Shown here in pieces: positions 34,025-42,553 of a stretch of DNA of 64,000 bases. This stretch comes from Pseudomonadota bacterium. Lineage in GTDB: Bacteria; Desulfobacterota; Desulfovibrionia; Desulfovibrionales; Desulfovibrionaceae. Where the stretch lies: contig JAEYDL010000015.1 in NCBI GenBank assembly GCA_023403845.1, positions 3,656-67,655 of the forward strand, in the 5' to 3' direction. A program made the translations under genes and the position numbers. A model generated the notes under the pieces. It was not told the DNA's origin and made no database searches. It was given only the letters and a program-made list of their open reading frames with translations. Positions within the stretch are counted from its first letter, which is position 1; the number at the start of each line of letters is the position of its first letter.

Positions 34025-34783
34025 ATGCTTTTGAAAGACAAGATCGCGATAGTCACCGGAGCGGCCAAGGGGATTGGCGAAGCGACGGCGAAACGTTTGG
34101 CTTCCGAAGGTGCGCGACTGATTCTTGCCGACATTGACTCCCGGGCTTGTGAAGTTGCGGAAGAAATCGTCCGAAAGGGAGGGGAGGCCGTATTTTGTCC
34201 CTGCAATGTGGGGAGAGAAGAGGATGTCCGGAGCGTTCTGGATGCTGCCGTCCGGCGTGGCGGACTCGACATTGTCGTGAACAATGCCGGCTGGCAGCTC
34301 AACAAGTCCTTGCTGGATACCAGCGTGGAGGAATTCAACAGCGTTCTGAACACGAACCTGACCAGCATGTTCATGTTTACAAAGGGGGCTGCCGAAATCC
34401 TGATCGCTCAGGGACATGGCGGAGCCATCGTCAATGTCTGCTCCACATTCGCCGTGGTCGGGTCGCCGGGATATGCGGCCTATCACGCTTCCAAGGGCGG
34501 AGTGGCGTCCTTTACGCGCGCTGCGGCGATTTCTCTCATGCCGCACAATATCCGAGTGAATGCCGTGGGACCTGGAACCACGGATACGCCCGGTCTGCAC
34601 GACGGCGCACGAGATACGGGAAACGAGGCCGAGGGGATGCGCAGCTTTTTGGCTCTGCAACCGCTCAGGCGATTTGGCAAGCCTGAGGAAATTGCTGCGG
34701 TGATCGCTTTTCTGGCCAGCGATGACGCCAGTTTCGTGGCCGGAGCTTTGTGGATGGCCGATGGCGGATACACCATAATCTGA
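34025..34783 (+). CDS. short-chain dehydrogenase/reductase (classical SDR)
   Basis: A 252-residue Rossmann-fold oxidoreductase. The cofactor motif TGAAKGIG is at 11-18, NNAG at 86-89, and the catalytic set is Ser140, Tyr153 and Lys157 (YHASK). ADIDSR after strand 2 suggests NAD rather than NADP. The C-terminal SDDASFVAGALWMADGGYTII is typical of the FabG-like group that acts on hydroxyacyl or sugar-alcohol substrates; the substrate is not predictable. GGGAGGATACG lies upstream of the ATG. The AEC transporter follows 187 bases later and may move its substrate or product. Confidence 0.88.
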   Translation: MLLKDKIAIVTGAAKGIGEATAKRLASEGARLILADIDSRACEVAEEIVRKGGEAVFCPCNVGREEDVRSVLDAAVRRGGLDIVVNNAGWQLNKSLLDTSVEEFNSVLNTNLTSMFMFTKGAAEILIAQGHGGAIVNVCSTFAVVGSPGYAAYHASKGGVASFTRAAAISLMPHNIRVNAVGPGTTDTPGLHDGARDTGNEAEGMRSFLALQPLRRFGKPEEIAAVIAFLASDDASFVAGALWMADGGYTII

Positions 34784-34970
34784 GGAGAGGTCGTCTGTGC
34801 TCCTTCTTCGGGGACGTACAAGGCGGATGTTTTTGTTTTCGTCGGGGATGATCGTTGCTTTTTGCGGGCTGTCTTTGTATTGATGTTGCCTCCGCACGGA
34901 CGCGTCTGTCATACGGAGACAATTGGGGGCAACGGGGTCGACAAAAGAGAACCAATACACGGGACGTATC

Positions 34971-35948
34971 ATGTTTCAGGCTTGTTTTGCTGTTTTGCCT
35001 GTCTTTTTTGTTATTTATCTTGGGGTATTCCTGAGCGATCGGGATATTCTGCCCGAACAGGCCGGGACTATGCTGGGCGTATTTGTGCTCAAGGTAGCCC
35101 TGCCTTTTCTTATTCTGCACATCCTTTCCGGAGCCGATCCCGTCAATTTTGCGCGCTGGGGGTTCTGGCTTGGAACCATCGGCTGTCAGGTGCTCGGGTA
35201 CGCGGCCGTGTACTGGCTGGACAGGATGATCCTGCGCCGGGGCACGGGGCCGGCAACGATTTCCGCCCTGAACGCCTGTTCTCCCAATGCCGCATTTGTG
35301 GGCATTCCTATTGTGGCGGGATTGTTGCCTGGCAATAGCGAAGCGCTTCTGATCTCCGGACTTGTTGCCGTCACGCCCAATCTCATCTTTATTTTTGCGC
35401 AAATTCGTTTCGACATGCTGGCTGGCTATGCAGCCTGGAGTAAAAAGTCGGGCATGGGACATCTTCTGAGAACATTTCTTATTGGCAATCCACTGCTTTT
35501 ATTTACTGTTCTTGGACTGGGACTGTCCCTTTCCGGTCTTGGACTGTGGGAGCCGCTTGATCGGACGGTGGCGCTCGTCGGCTATAGCGCCGCTCCCTGC
35601 ATGCTTCTTTCCCTTGGCCTGGATCTGCGCGAGCGGCTCAGGATGTCCGTCAGGCGGATTCGTATTCGGGGAATGGCCTACCAGTTTTGGCTGGTGCTCT
35701 GGAAGCTGCTGTTTCTGCCGCTTCTGTGCTGGGGCATCATGACGCTCATGGGGACGCCTCCCCTGTGGACAGGCGTCAGCGTACTGACCATGGCGACCGG
35801 GTCGGGCATGGTGGCTTCGGTTCTGGCTCAGGTCTACAGCACAGTTCCCGAGGAAGCAGCGCTTACAACCATTCTCACCAATGGACTGAGCATGGTGACG
35901 CTCACTTTGACCATTTATTTGCTGACCATGTTTGGCTATTTTTCCTGA
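34971..35948 (+). CDS. AEC-family transporter
   Basis: A 325-residue membrane protein with ten hydrophobic segments in two halves. The first half opens with ACFAVLPVFFVIYLGVFLSDRDILPEQAG, the AEC start; the centre has ALNACSPNAAFVGIPIVAGLL; and the C-terminal half has TMATGSGMVASVLAQVYSTVPEEAALTTILTNGLSMVTLTL, close to MdcF/auxin-efflux-carrier proteins. Bacterial members move malonate, malate or similar acids. The ATG at 34971 follows GGGACG; the frame upstream has no ribosome site. A terminator follows at 35974-36012. Confidence 0.87.
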   Translation: MFQACFAVLPVFFVIYLGVFLSDRDILPEQAGTMLGVFVLKVALPFLILHILSGADPVNFARWGFWLGTIGCQVLGYAAVYWLDRMILRRGTGPATISALNACSPNAAFVGIPIVAGLLPGNSEALLISGLVAVTPNLIFIFAQIRFDMLAGYAAWSKKSGMGHLLRTFLIGNPLLLFTVLGLGLSLSGLGLWEPLDRTVALVGYSAAPCMLLSLGLDLRERLRMSVRRIRIRGMAYQFWLVLWKLLFLPLLCWGIMTLMGTPPLWTGVSVLTMATGSGMVASVLAQVYSTVPEEAALTTILTNGLSMVTLTLTIYLLTMFGYFS

Positions 35949-35973
35949 CAGTTCCGGATGAATCTTCGTAAAG

Positions 35974-36012
35974 GACGGCCTGAGGGATATATTTCCCCCA
36001 GGCCGTCTTTCT
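35974..36012 (+). terminator. terminator after the AEC transporter
   Basis: GACGGCCTG (about 35974-35982) pairs with CAGGCCGTC (35999-36007), with further GGG/CCC pairing inside, then a short T run. Confidence 0.85.
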
Positions 36013-36048
36013 GCCCTCTTTGTTTTCCCGGGGACGCGGAGGGTTCAT

Positions 36049-36657
36049 CTAGCTCCGTGCGTTCGTCTTCTTCTGCCAGACAAAAAAATGAAGCAGGGCC
36101 ATGCCTCCATGTCCGAGGAGGTACAGTTCGATGAGCAGGGAAAACCCCTTATGCAGGGAACGCCAGCTTTCCGCCGCCGGGAAACCGTCTTGCCAGAGCA
36201 AAAACCATATGAGACCGGACAGAGAAACAAGCAGCAGCGCGCCGAGACCAAGCCCCTGCACGGCTGTCGCCAGGCCTTTGGGGCGGGGGGGAACCATCCT
36301 GAAGTGCAGGCTGGCGATGAGATCCTTTTTCAACTGTTCCGTATCGTTCCACAAATAGGGGAAGAAGTAGCGCAGCCCCCGGTTGCTCAGACTGTCGCGC
36401 ACGAGCAGAAGTCCCAGAACTGTGGTCGCTATCCCGGCAAGGATATGATACCAGGAGAAGAATCGGGCGAACAGGCCGGAGGCCATGACGTCCGGCGTGA
36501 TAAAGCGCATGCCGAAACTGCTGAGAATCTGCAGCACGATAAGCATGGCGATGGCCGCATGCAGGCGGCGCAGCGCAGGGCGTTGAAAAAAGCCGAGAAA
36601 GCGCCAGAGAAGTCTGGCCTGTTCCTTGAGCTGTCCGGCAAGAGACAATGTCGGCAT
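36049..36657 (-). CDS. cytochrome b561-type membrane haem protein
   Basis: A 202-residue protein with four membrane segments and histidines placed as in di-haem cytochrome b561/hydrogenase cytochrome b subunits: RLHAAIAML in the first helix, WYHILAG in the second, SLHKGFSLL in the third and GHGGMALLHFF in the fourth. It would carry electrons between the quinone pool and a periplasmic partner. No hydrogenase, dehydrogenase or multihaem cytochrome gene is adjacent, so the partner is unknown. The ATG at 36657 follows AAGGAGTG. It is divergent from the NSS transporter gene. Confidence 0.78.
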   Translation of the reverse strand: MPTLSLAGQLKEQARLLWRFLGFFQRPALRRLHAAIAMLIVLQILSSFGMRFITPDVMASGLFARFFSWYHILAGIATTVLGLLLVRDSLSNRGLRYFFPYLWNDTEQLKKDLIASLHFRMVPPRPKGLATAVQGLGLGALLLVSLSGLIWFLLWQDGFPAAESWRSLHKGFSLLIELYLLGHGGMALLHFFVWQKKTNARS

Positions 36658-36963
36658 GATGCACTCCTTGTCTGCCTGATGGCAGGTATATGAGATTCGG
36701 AATAGCAGGAGGTCGTCTGAAAATCCATGATAGAAACAGGGATGTTTTCCCGTTTTGGGGTCCGTCTCCGGGCGTCGGACAGGTAGGAGGCCGTGGCGAG
36801 TGAATTTCCCCGGGACTTGGGCCGCCTTGGACAACCTTAGCCGGGCAGCGGGGGATGCCTTCTTCAGCCGACGGCTTGTCTGTATTTGAATATGCGTGTA
36901 TCCGTAGAGAGGCGGTTTCGCGCCTGCAGGCGCATGTCGTCAAATTGAAACATGAGGCCCCTT
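36658..36963. other. divergent intergenic region with a 14-bp palindrome
   Basis: These 306 bases carry promoters for the cytochrome b561-type gene and the NSS transporter. A perfect palindrome GCGCCTGCAGGCGC lies at 36920-36933, about 30 bases before the transporter start, and could be an operator. I see no gene. Confidence 0.5.
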
Positions 36964-38319
36964 ATGGCAGAAAAAAAAGCCCGCGATCTTTTCGCCTCCC
37001 GCCTCGGCATTCTGGCCGCGACGCTGGGGTCGGCGGTGGGATTGGGCAATATCTGGAAATTTCCGGCCCTGACTGGGCAGAACGGCGGCGCTTCCTTTCT
37101 GCTCATCTATGTTTTATCCACTCTTGTGGTAGGATTGCCGCTCATGATTGCGGAGATGGTCATAGGCCGTTCAACCAGGACCAATGCCTTCAGGGCGTTC
37201 ACGCTGCTTACGGCGAAACCATTCTGGTGGCTTATCGGGGGAATGGGCATCGTCGCCGCCGCGATCATTCTGGCTTTTTACTCGGATGTCGCCGGGTGGG
37301 TTTTCGCCTACATTCCCAAGGCGTTTTCAGGGGCCATTTCTACACAGGATCCGCAGGAGGCCAGCGCCGTTTTCGCCTCTTTGCTTGAAAGCCCTTTGCA
37401 ATCCCTGTTCTGGCAATGGCTGGTGCTTTGCGCAACAGCGGCCATCATCATGCGCGGCGCTTCGGCGGGTATTGAAAAGGCTACGCGAATCCTCATTCCG
37501 TTACTTTTCCTGCTCCTGATTGTCGTCTGCATCCGCAGTCTGACATTACCTAATGCCGTGGAAGGACTGCGTTTCCTGTTCATGCCGGATTTCAGCCGTA
37601 TCGACAGCTCGGTCATTCTCATGGCTCTGGGACTCTCTTTCTTCAAAATGTCCATCGGATTTGGCTGCATGATTACCTACGGGAGCTACTTCCGGGCTGA
37701 TACCAATGTGCCCATGCTGGCCACCCGCGTCATGTTCTGCGATCTGCTTGTCTCCATTCTCGCTGGTATCGCCGTTTTTCCCGCCGTGTTCAGTTTCGGA
37801 TTCGAACCGACGGCAGGGACCAGTCTGCTGTTTCTGACCATTCCCGCCGTTTTTTCTTCCATGCCCGGGGGAACTTTGTTCACGGCCCTGTTCTTCATTC
37901 TGTCGGCCGTAGCTTCCACGGGAGCCATGCTTTCGCTTATGGAGGTTCCCGTAGTCTGGGCTGCCGAAACATTCCGCGTTTCCCGCCGCAGGGCCACGCT
38001 GTTCATCACCGCAGGAATCATTCTTGCCGGCATGCCGGCGGCTCTGGGCACCAACGTGCTCAGTCACGTCTCCCTGTTTGGTCTTTCACTGTTTGATATG
38101 TACGATTTTCTGTCCTCGAATCTGCTCTTGCCCGTGGGGGGGCTGCTTCTGAGCCTGTTTGTCGGCTATGTTTGGAACAGAGACAGCGCTCTTGATGTCC
38201 TGAGCAATGGAGGTGCGCTGCATAACAGAACCATGGCCCGTTTGCTTCTGTTCTGCTGCAAGACCATTACGCCGGTGTTGATTGCCTTGATTCTCCTGCA
38301 TGGTCTGCATGTGCTCTAG
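36964..38319 (+). CDS. neurotransmitter:sodium symporter (NSS) family transporter
   Basis: A 451-residue LeuT-fold protein with about 11-12 hydrophobic segments. TM1 carries SRLGILAATLGSAVGLGNIWKFPALTGQNGGASF, the unwound sodium/substrate site of this family, and TM6 carries ALGLSFFKMSIGFGCMITYGSYF. Bacterial members import amino acids with Na+. The ATG at 36964 has TGAGG upstream with suitable spacing; an in-frame ATG at 36952 overlaps that site. It is monocistronic, ending in a terminator at 38352-38379. Confidence 0.92.
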   Translation: MAEKKARDLFASRLGILAATLGSAVGLGNIWKFPALTGQNGGASFLLIYVLSTLVVGLPLMIAEMVIGRSTRTNAFRAFTLLTAKPFWWLIGGMGIVAAAIILAFYSDVAGWVFAYIPKAFSGAISTQDPQEASAVFASLLESPLQSLFWQWLVLCATAAIIMRGASAGIEKATRILIPLLFLLLIVVCIRSLTLPNAVEGLRFLFMPDFSRIDSSVILMALGLSFFKMSIGFGCMITYGSYFRADTNVPMLATRVMFCDLLVSILAGIAVFPAVFSFGFEPTAGTSLLFLTIPAVFSSMPGGTLFTALFFILSAVASTGAMLSLMEVPVVWAAETFRVSRRRATLFITAGIILAGMPAALGTNVLSHVSLFGLSLFDMYDFLSSNLLLPVGGLLLSLFVGYVWNRDSALDVLSNGGALHNRTMARLLLFCCKTITPVLIALILLHGLHVL

Positions 38320-38351
38320 GTTCTGCATGCCCTGTAAGCGAAAATAGAAAG

Positions 38352-38379
38352 AGCCGCCTCATTCGTCGGGCGGCTTTTT
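38352..38379 (+). terminator. terminator after the NSS transporter
   Basis: AGCCGCC (38352-38358) pairs with GGCGGCT (38369-38375), followed by five T residues. It also separates the transporter from the converging fluC pair. Confidence 0.88.
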
Positions 38380-38398
38380 CCGTTTGACTGCATTTGCC

Positions 38399-38791
38399 TC
38401 AGACCCTCTTTTCGGAGCAGGTCAGTTGGTAGCCCGCCCAGACAGAGCAAATGCAGAGAACGGCGTTAAGCAGGACATTCAGCCCCGCCAGCAGGAGATT
38501 ACCGGTGTGAAACAGGTTGAACGTATCGAGGGAAAATGTGGAGAACGTGGTGAAACCTCCGAGAAATCCGGTTCCCAGCAGACTGTACCCCGCGGTGAAG
38601 GGCCGGCCGCTGCGTTTTATGGCTCCCTGCAACATCCCCATGAGGAACCCTCCGAAAACGTTGATGCACAGGATGCCGATGGGAAAGGCCATCGCTGTCC
38701 CGTGCATGATGACGGCGTTCAGCTTGAAGCGGCAGACCGCTCCGGCGGCGCCTCCGCAGAGTACGGCGACGGCATTTTCGATATACGACAT
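38399..38791 (-). CDS. fluC: fluoride channel FluC (CrcB), copy 2
   Basis: A 130-residue protein with four membrane helices. GGAAGAVCRF in helix 1 and GTGFLGGFTTFSTFSLDTF in helix 3, with the Phe and Ser/Thr residues that line the pore and the central Na+ site, identify FluC. It exports fluoride passively. Ten bases separate its ATG from the stop of the first fluC copy upstream, and AAGGGGG gives a strong ribosome site. The pair could form a heterodimer, as in some Gram-positive bacteria, or two homodimers. Confidence 0.93.
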   Translation of the reverse strand: MSYIENAVAVLCGGAAGAVCRFKLNAVIMHGTAMAFPIGILCINVFGGFLMGMLQGAIKRSGRPFTAGYSLLGTGFLGGFTTFSTFSLDTFNLFHTGNLLLAGLNVLLNAVLCICSVWAGYQLTCSEKRV

Positions 38792-38801
38792 GAAAACCCC
38801 C

Positions 38802-39182
38802 TTACTGGAGCATCAGAAAGAAACCGAAGGCCGTGCCGCAGAGGCACAGGACCATATTGGTGACGATGTTGACAATTCCCTTTACGGGACGTCCGTCCCT
38901 GAATGCAGAGAACGTGTCCATGGAGAATGTGGAGAACGTGGTCAGCGCGCCGAGAAAACCTTCGCCGATAAAGTCGTGCCAGGGGATGAGCGGGACCGTA
39001 CCTGTCCTGATGGCTCCAGCGAGCAGCCCCATGACGAATGAGCCGAGCACGTTGACGAACAGCGTGCCGAAAGGGAAGCTCTTTCCAAACCAGTCGGCGA
39101 ACCATCCGGAGATCTGGAAACGGCAGAAGGCTCCTATCGCGCCTCCCCCGGCGACCCAGAGCGTTCCTGTGAATTCGGTCAT
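38802..39182 (-). CDS. fluC: fluoride channel FluC (CrcB), copy 1
   Basis: A 126-residue paralogue of the following gene, with GGGAIGAFCRF in helix 1 and GEGFLGALTTFSTFSMDTFSAF in helix 3. The start at 39182 is set by AAGGAG six bases upstream; an ATG at 39188 directly abuts that site and cannot use it. It follows amt by about 50 bases on the same strand. No fluoride riboswitch is visible in that short gap, so expression may depend on the upstream amt/urease transcript. Confidence 0.93.
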   Translation of the reverse strand: MTEFTGTLWVAGGGAIGAFCRFQISGWFADWFGKSFPFGTLFVNVLGSFVMGLLAGAIRTGTVPLIPWHDFIGEGFLGALTTFSTFSMDTFSAFRDGRPVKGIVNIVTNMVLCLCGTAFGFFLMLQ

Positions 39183-39235
39183 GGTCATCTCCTTGTGAAG
39201 GAGGCCGGGACATTACCCGGCCTCTTGCTGAAGGA

Positions 39236-40450
39236 TTACATCTTGTAGGCATCTTCGCCGTGCAGGGATTCGTCGAGGCCAGCTTCTTCCTGTTCTCTGG
39301 TGACCCGGATTGGTCCCCAGAGGCTGATGACCTTCAGAATGACGACAGTCATAATGAAGGAATACGCAGCTACAATGATGACGCCGAGAAGCTGCATGAG
39401 AAACTGATGGATTCCGGCGCTGACCTTGTCGATGTTGCTGCTGGCAAGAATACCGAGAAGCAGGGCACCGGTGACGCCGCCCATTCCATGGGCCCGCCAG
39501 ACTTCGAGCGCATCATCGAAGCCGAAGCGTTCCTGAATGTTTTTGGCGAAATAGCAGACGGTGGCGCCAGCCGCGCCAATGACGATCGCAGCCCAGGGTT
39601 CCACGTAGCCTGCGCAGGGCGTGATGGTGGCGAGTCCGGCCACCGCCCCGACGAGCACTCCGGAGAAGGAGGGCTTGTGATCATAACGCCAGTCGAGGAA
39701 CATCCAGACGATCATGGCGATGGAACCCGCGATGGTCGTGTTGGTGAAGGCGTAGGCGGCCAGACCGTCGGCGGCGTAGGCTCCGCCTGCATTGAATCCG
39801 AACCAGCCGAACCACAGCAGACCGGCGCCTACGGCGACCAGCGGCAGGTTATTGGGAACGGTAGGTTCTCCGGGTTTCATGTCGTCACGCCGTCCAAGGA
39901 AGATGACCGAGGCAAGCGCCGCGAAACCTGCACTCACATGGATCACGATACCGCCGGCAAAATCCACTACACCGATCTTGGCAAGGAAGCCTCCGCCCCA
40001 AACCCAGTGGCACACGGGGATATAGATGAAGATCATCCACAGAATGAGGAATTTCAGGTAACCGCGGAAATTGAGCCTTCCCGCGAAGGCTCCCGTAATC
40101 AGCGCTGGAGCAATGACTGCGAACATGAGCTGATAGGCAAAGAAGAGGATGAAGGGAACCGTACTCGCATAGGTGGGGCTCGGTGCTATGCCTACATTGG
40201 TCAGGGCGAAATGATAGCTGATGTCGCCGAACAGACCGCCTACGTCGGGCCCGAAGGCCAGACTGAATCCGCCGAAGATCCAGATGACGGCGGTTACGCC
40301 CATGGAGATGAAATTTTGCATCATAATGGTCAGCACGTTCTTCTTGCGCACCATGCCGCCGTAGAACAGGGCGAGGGCTGGCGTCATCAGACACACCAGT
40401 GCGGTGCACAACATGACGAAGCCGGTATCACCGGTATTGAGGGAAAACAT
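39236..40450 (-). CDS. amt: ammonium transporter (Amt/MEP/Rh family)
   Basis: A 404-residue membrane protein with about 11 helices. The twin pore histidines are present in IVIHVSAGFAAL and RAHGMGGVTGALL, and ALALFYGGMVRKKNVL plus ITPCAGYVEPWAA are standard Amt segments. It conducts ammonium across the inner membrane. No glnK/P-II gene is next to it, unlike most amt loci; instead it lies 27 bases after the urea transporter gene, suggesting it serves ammonium released by urease (uptake or release). GGAGGATTC precedes the ATG. Confidence 0.95.
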   Translation of the reverse strand: MFSLNTGDTGFVMLCTALVCLMTPALALFYGGMVRKKNVLTIMMQNFISMGVTAVIWIFGGFSLAFGPDVGGLFGDISYHFALTNVGIAPSPTYASTVPFILFFAYQLMFAVIAPALITGAFAGRLNFRGYLKFLILWMIFIYIPVCHWVWGGGFLAKIGVVDFAGGIVIHVSAGFAALASVIFLGRRDDMKPGEPTVPNNLPLVAVGAGLLWFGWFGFNAGGAYAADGLAAYAFTNTTIAGSIAMIVWMFLDWRYDHKPSFSGVLVGAVAGLATITPCAGYVEPWAAIVIGAAGATVCYFAKNIQERFGFDDALEVWRAHGMGGVTGALLLGILASSNIDKVSAGIHQFLMQLLGVIIVAAYSFIMTVVILKVISLWGPIRVTREQEEAGLDESLHGEDAYKM

Positions 40451-40477
40451 GCGAATCCTCCTTTGGGGTTGAATGAA

Positions 40478-41479
40478 TCAATTCTGATGGGTTTTGGGAA
40501 GCAGATCGATATTGGGCAGCAGGAATATCCAGGCCGCGATCACGAAGGGGAAGGTCAGAGTGGGAATGCCGTAGACGTTCAGCAGAACGTTGAGGGCTCC
40601 CTGCGCCACTACCGTGAATACCGTACCGAGAAAGGCGTAGCAGATAACCCGCCAGTTGGGGTTGTAGAAGGTCGTGCCGAGGCCAATGGCCGTCAGAACG
40701 GCGCTGAACTGAAAGAGTCCCGTGATGATGGCCGATGAGCCACCGCCGAGCAGTACAGCCGTACCGATGGCGATGAGGGATCCGGCAAAGGCGAATATCG
40801 AAGCCCAGATGGAACTTACAGCGAGTCCGATAAGGAACAGAATGCCCGTGATGACGTTGTCGATGAGAAACACCTGGGAGATGCCGGCGAATGTGGCTTT
40901 CCAGAGTTGCTCCAGGTTCAGGGGAAACAGATCGGAAGCCGGGGGCTGAATCGCGATGGCGGGGTGGGGCAGGCTTGTGATCTGAATGTTGCCGAAGTTG
41001 TAGGCGGCAAGCATGAGAAACCATGTGGTGATGACGAAAGGACCGGTCATGGCAGATACCTTCCATGTCCGCAGCATGCTGGATACGGCCATCATCAGCA
41101 CTGTGGAGAATATGGAACCGGCCACGATATACCCCCACAACAACGGGGTCGGAGCGAAAAAGGTGGGCAGGGCGCAACCCACGAGGATGCCGTTGTAACC
41201 GTGCAGGCCGATATCGATATTTTCCCTTGGAGCACGCAGCGCGTATGCCGTAAGCGTGCCGACGACGGTCCCGATGATCGCGCCGATGCCCACGGAGAGC
41301 ATGTGGGCCGAATATGCGCCCCAGAATATGCCCAGAAGAAAGAATAGTCCCGTTAACGGGTTGTTCTGAAACATGACCTGCCCCGCGCCGCGCAGGCATA
41401 CGTCCATGAAGTGGACGGCCGGATTCCGGGATGCCAGTACGGTCCACGGATTAGAAGTGTCTTTGATGACAGCGTTCAT
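40478..41479 (-). CDS. urea transporter (UT family)
   Basis: A 333-residue channel-like urea transporter. The duplicated UT fold is visible: NPLTGLFFLLGIFWGAYSAHMLSVGIGAIIGTVV and GLHGYNGILVGCALPTFF in the first half, then DNVITGILFLIGLAVSSIWASIFAFAGSLIAIGTAVLLGG in the second. The Desulfovibrio vulgaris UT, whose structure is known, belongs to this family. It admits urea for the urease encoded upstream. The ATG at 41479 has GGAGGAACTG upstream. It is 96 bases from ureD and 27 from amt. Confidence 0.93.
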   Translation of the reverse strand: MNAVIKDTSNPWTVLASRNPAVHFMDVCLRGAGQVMFQNNPLTGLFFLLGIFWGAYSAHMLSVGIGAIIGTVVGTLTAYALRAPRENIDIGLHGYNGILVGCALPTFFAPTPLLWGYIVAGSIFSTVLMMAVSSMLRTWKVSAMTGPFVITTWFLMLAAYNFGNIQITSLPHPAIAIQPPASDLFPLNLEQLWKATFAGISQVFLIDNVITGILFLIGLAVSSIWASIFAFAGSLIAIGTAVLLGGGSSAIITGLFQFSAVLTAIGLGTTFYNPNWRVICYAFLGTVFTVVAQGALNVLLNVYGIPTLTFPFVIAAWIFLLPNIDLLPKTHQN

Positions 41480-41575
41480 CAGTTCCTCCGGATGATTGCC
41501 GGGTTGAGAGGGGACGGTGGGGAGTCGGCCGTGGAGAGACAAGGTTCCGCGGCGAGTTCCCTTCCGCGCCAGACG

Positions 41576-42544
41576 TCACTGCCACAGGAAGGCTTGCGGC
41601 AGATCATGTCCGGTGATTGCTTTGCGGGCGATTTGCCAGAAGTCCCGGATCTTGTCCCTGACCGATTCCGAGGTCATGCCGAGGACCTTGAACACCAGTC
41701 CGCATTCGCCGGGCAACAGGGATGCTCCGCAGGCCAGCTGCTCTCTTGGGTCCACCTCCGCCGCCACGGATTCACGCACCTGCATGACCTTTTCCCGGGG
41801 GGCCATCAGGATCACGTTTCCGAATACTTCATAGCCGTTCATGATGCCGGCTCCCGAGAGATCCGTTTCCCGGGGATCCACGATGAGCTTTTCCACAAAC
41901 AGCTTTTCTCCGGATTCCCGGCGTGTTGCCTCAATGGTCGATGAATAGAGCTCGAAGCCGAACAGTTCGTCGGCGTGGTGGTACTTTCGTCCCGGCAGCA
42001 CTACTTCGCCATAGAGCAGGCTTCCCGTTTTCGCGACGGAAAGACGGGTATGCGAGAGGAAACGGGACGTTCTGTGTGGGATGATCGGAGCGGGCATATA
42101 CTCCAGATAACCGCCTTCTTCCACGACAATATCCTGCAGCTGTGAGGCGTAGTTGGCGTTCATCATGTGTATTTTGGTCGCCGACTGGGTCGTCACGTGA
42201 GCTGTGGCGTTTTGGCCGACCTCAATTTCCAGAGCCATGCGGTCTCCCTGCAGGACGCAGCCCGTCGTGGTGATGATGAACACGCACGGCATCTGGGGCA
42301 TGGCTTCGTCCCAGTACAGGGCCCGTTGCACAAGGAAGGGGACTCGGCGGTCCATAAAGGCCATGACGCTTCGGTCTCCTTGATTGACGAACTCCAGCCG
42401 CAGGTAGCCGTTTTTGCCCACCGTGCCGCTGGGCATTTGCGCTGGTTCATCCTGATAGGCACGCAGTTCCGGAGCCTCCCGCCCCAGTTGCGCGAGCGCG
42501 GCGCAGGCTCGTGCCGTACGGGCGGGGCTGCTGAGCTGAGTCAT
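41576..42544 (-). CDS. ureD: urease accessory protein UreD (UreH)
   Basis: A 322-residue accessory protein that binds apo-urease and carries nickel through an internal tunnel with UreF and UreG. Typical segments are TTTGCVLQGDRMALEIEVGQNATAHVTTQSATKIH, the LEYMPAPIIPHRTSRF strand, and LLYGEVVLPGRKYHHADELF. It starts 9 bases after the ureG stop, so it is part of the same message. Length is slightly above the average for UreD because of an N-terminal extension of about 35 residues. Confidence 0.95.
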   Translation of the reverse strand: MTQLSSPARTARACAALAQLGREAPELRAYQDEPAQMPSGTVGKNGYLRLEFVNQGDRSVMAFMDRRVPFLVQRALYWDEAMPQMPCVFIITTTGCVLQGDRMALEIEVGQNATAHVTTQSATKIHMMNANYASQLQDIVVEEGGYLEYMPAPIIPHRTSRFLSHTRLSVAKTGSLLYGEVVLPGRKYHHADELFGFELYSSTIEATRRESGEKLFVEKLIVDPRETDLSGAGIMNGYEVFGNVILMAPREKVMQVRESVAAEVDPREQLACGASLLPGECGLVFKVLGMTSESVRDKIRDFWQIARKAITGHDLPQAFLWQ

Positions 42545-42553
42545 GGGAACCTC

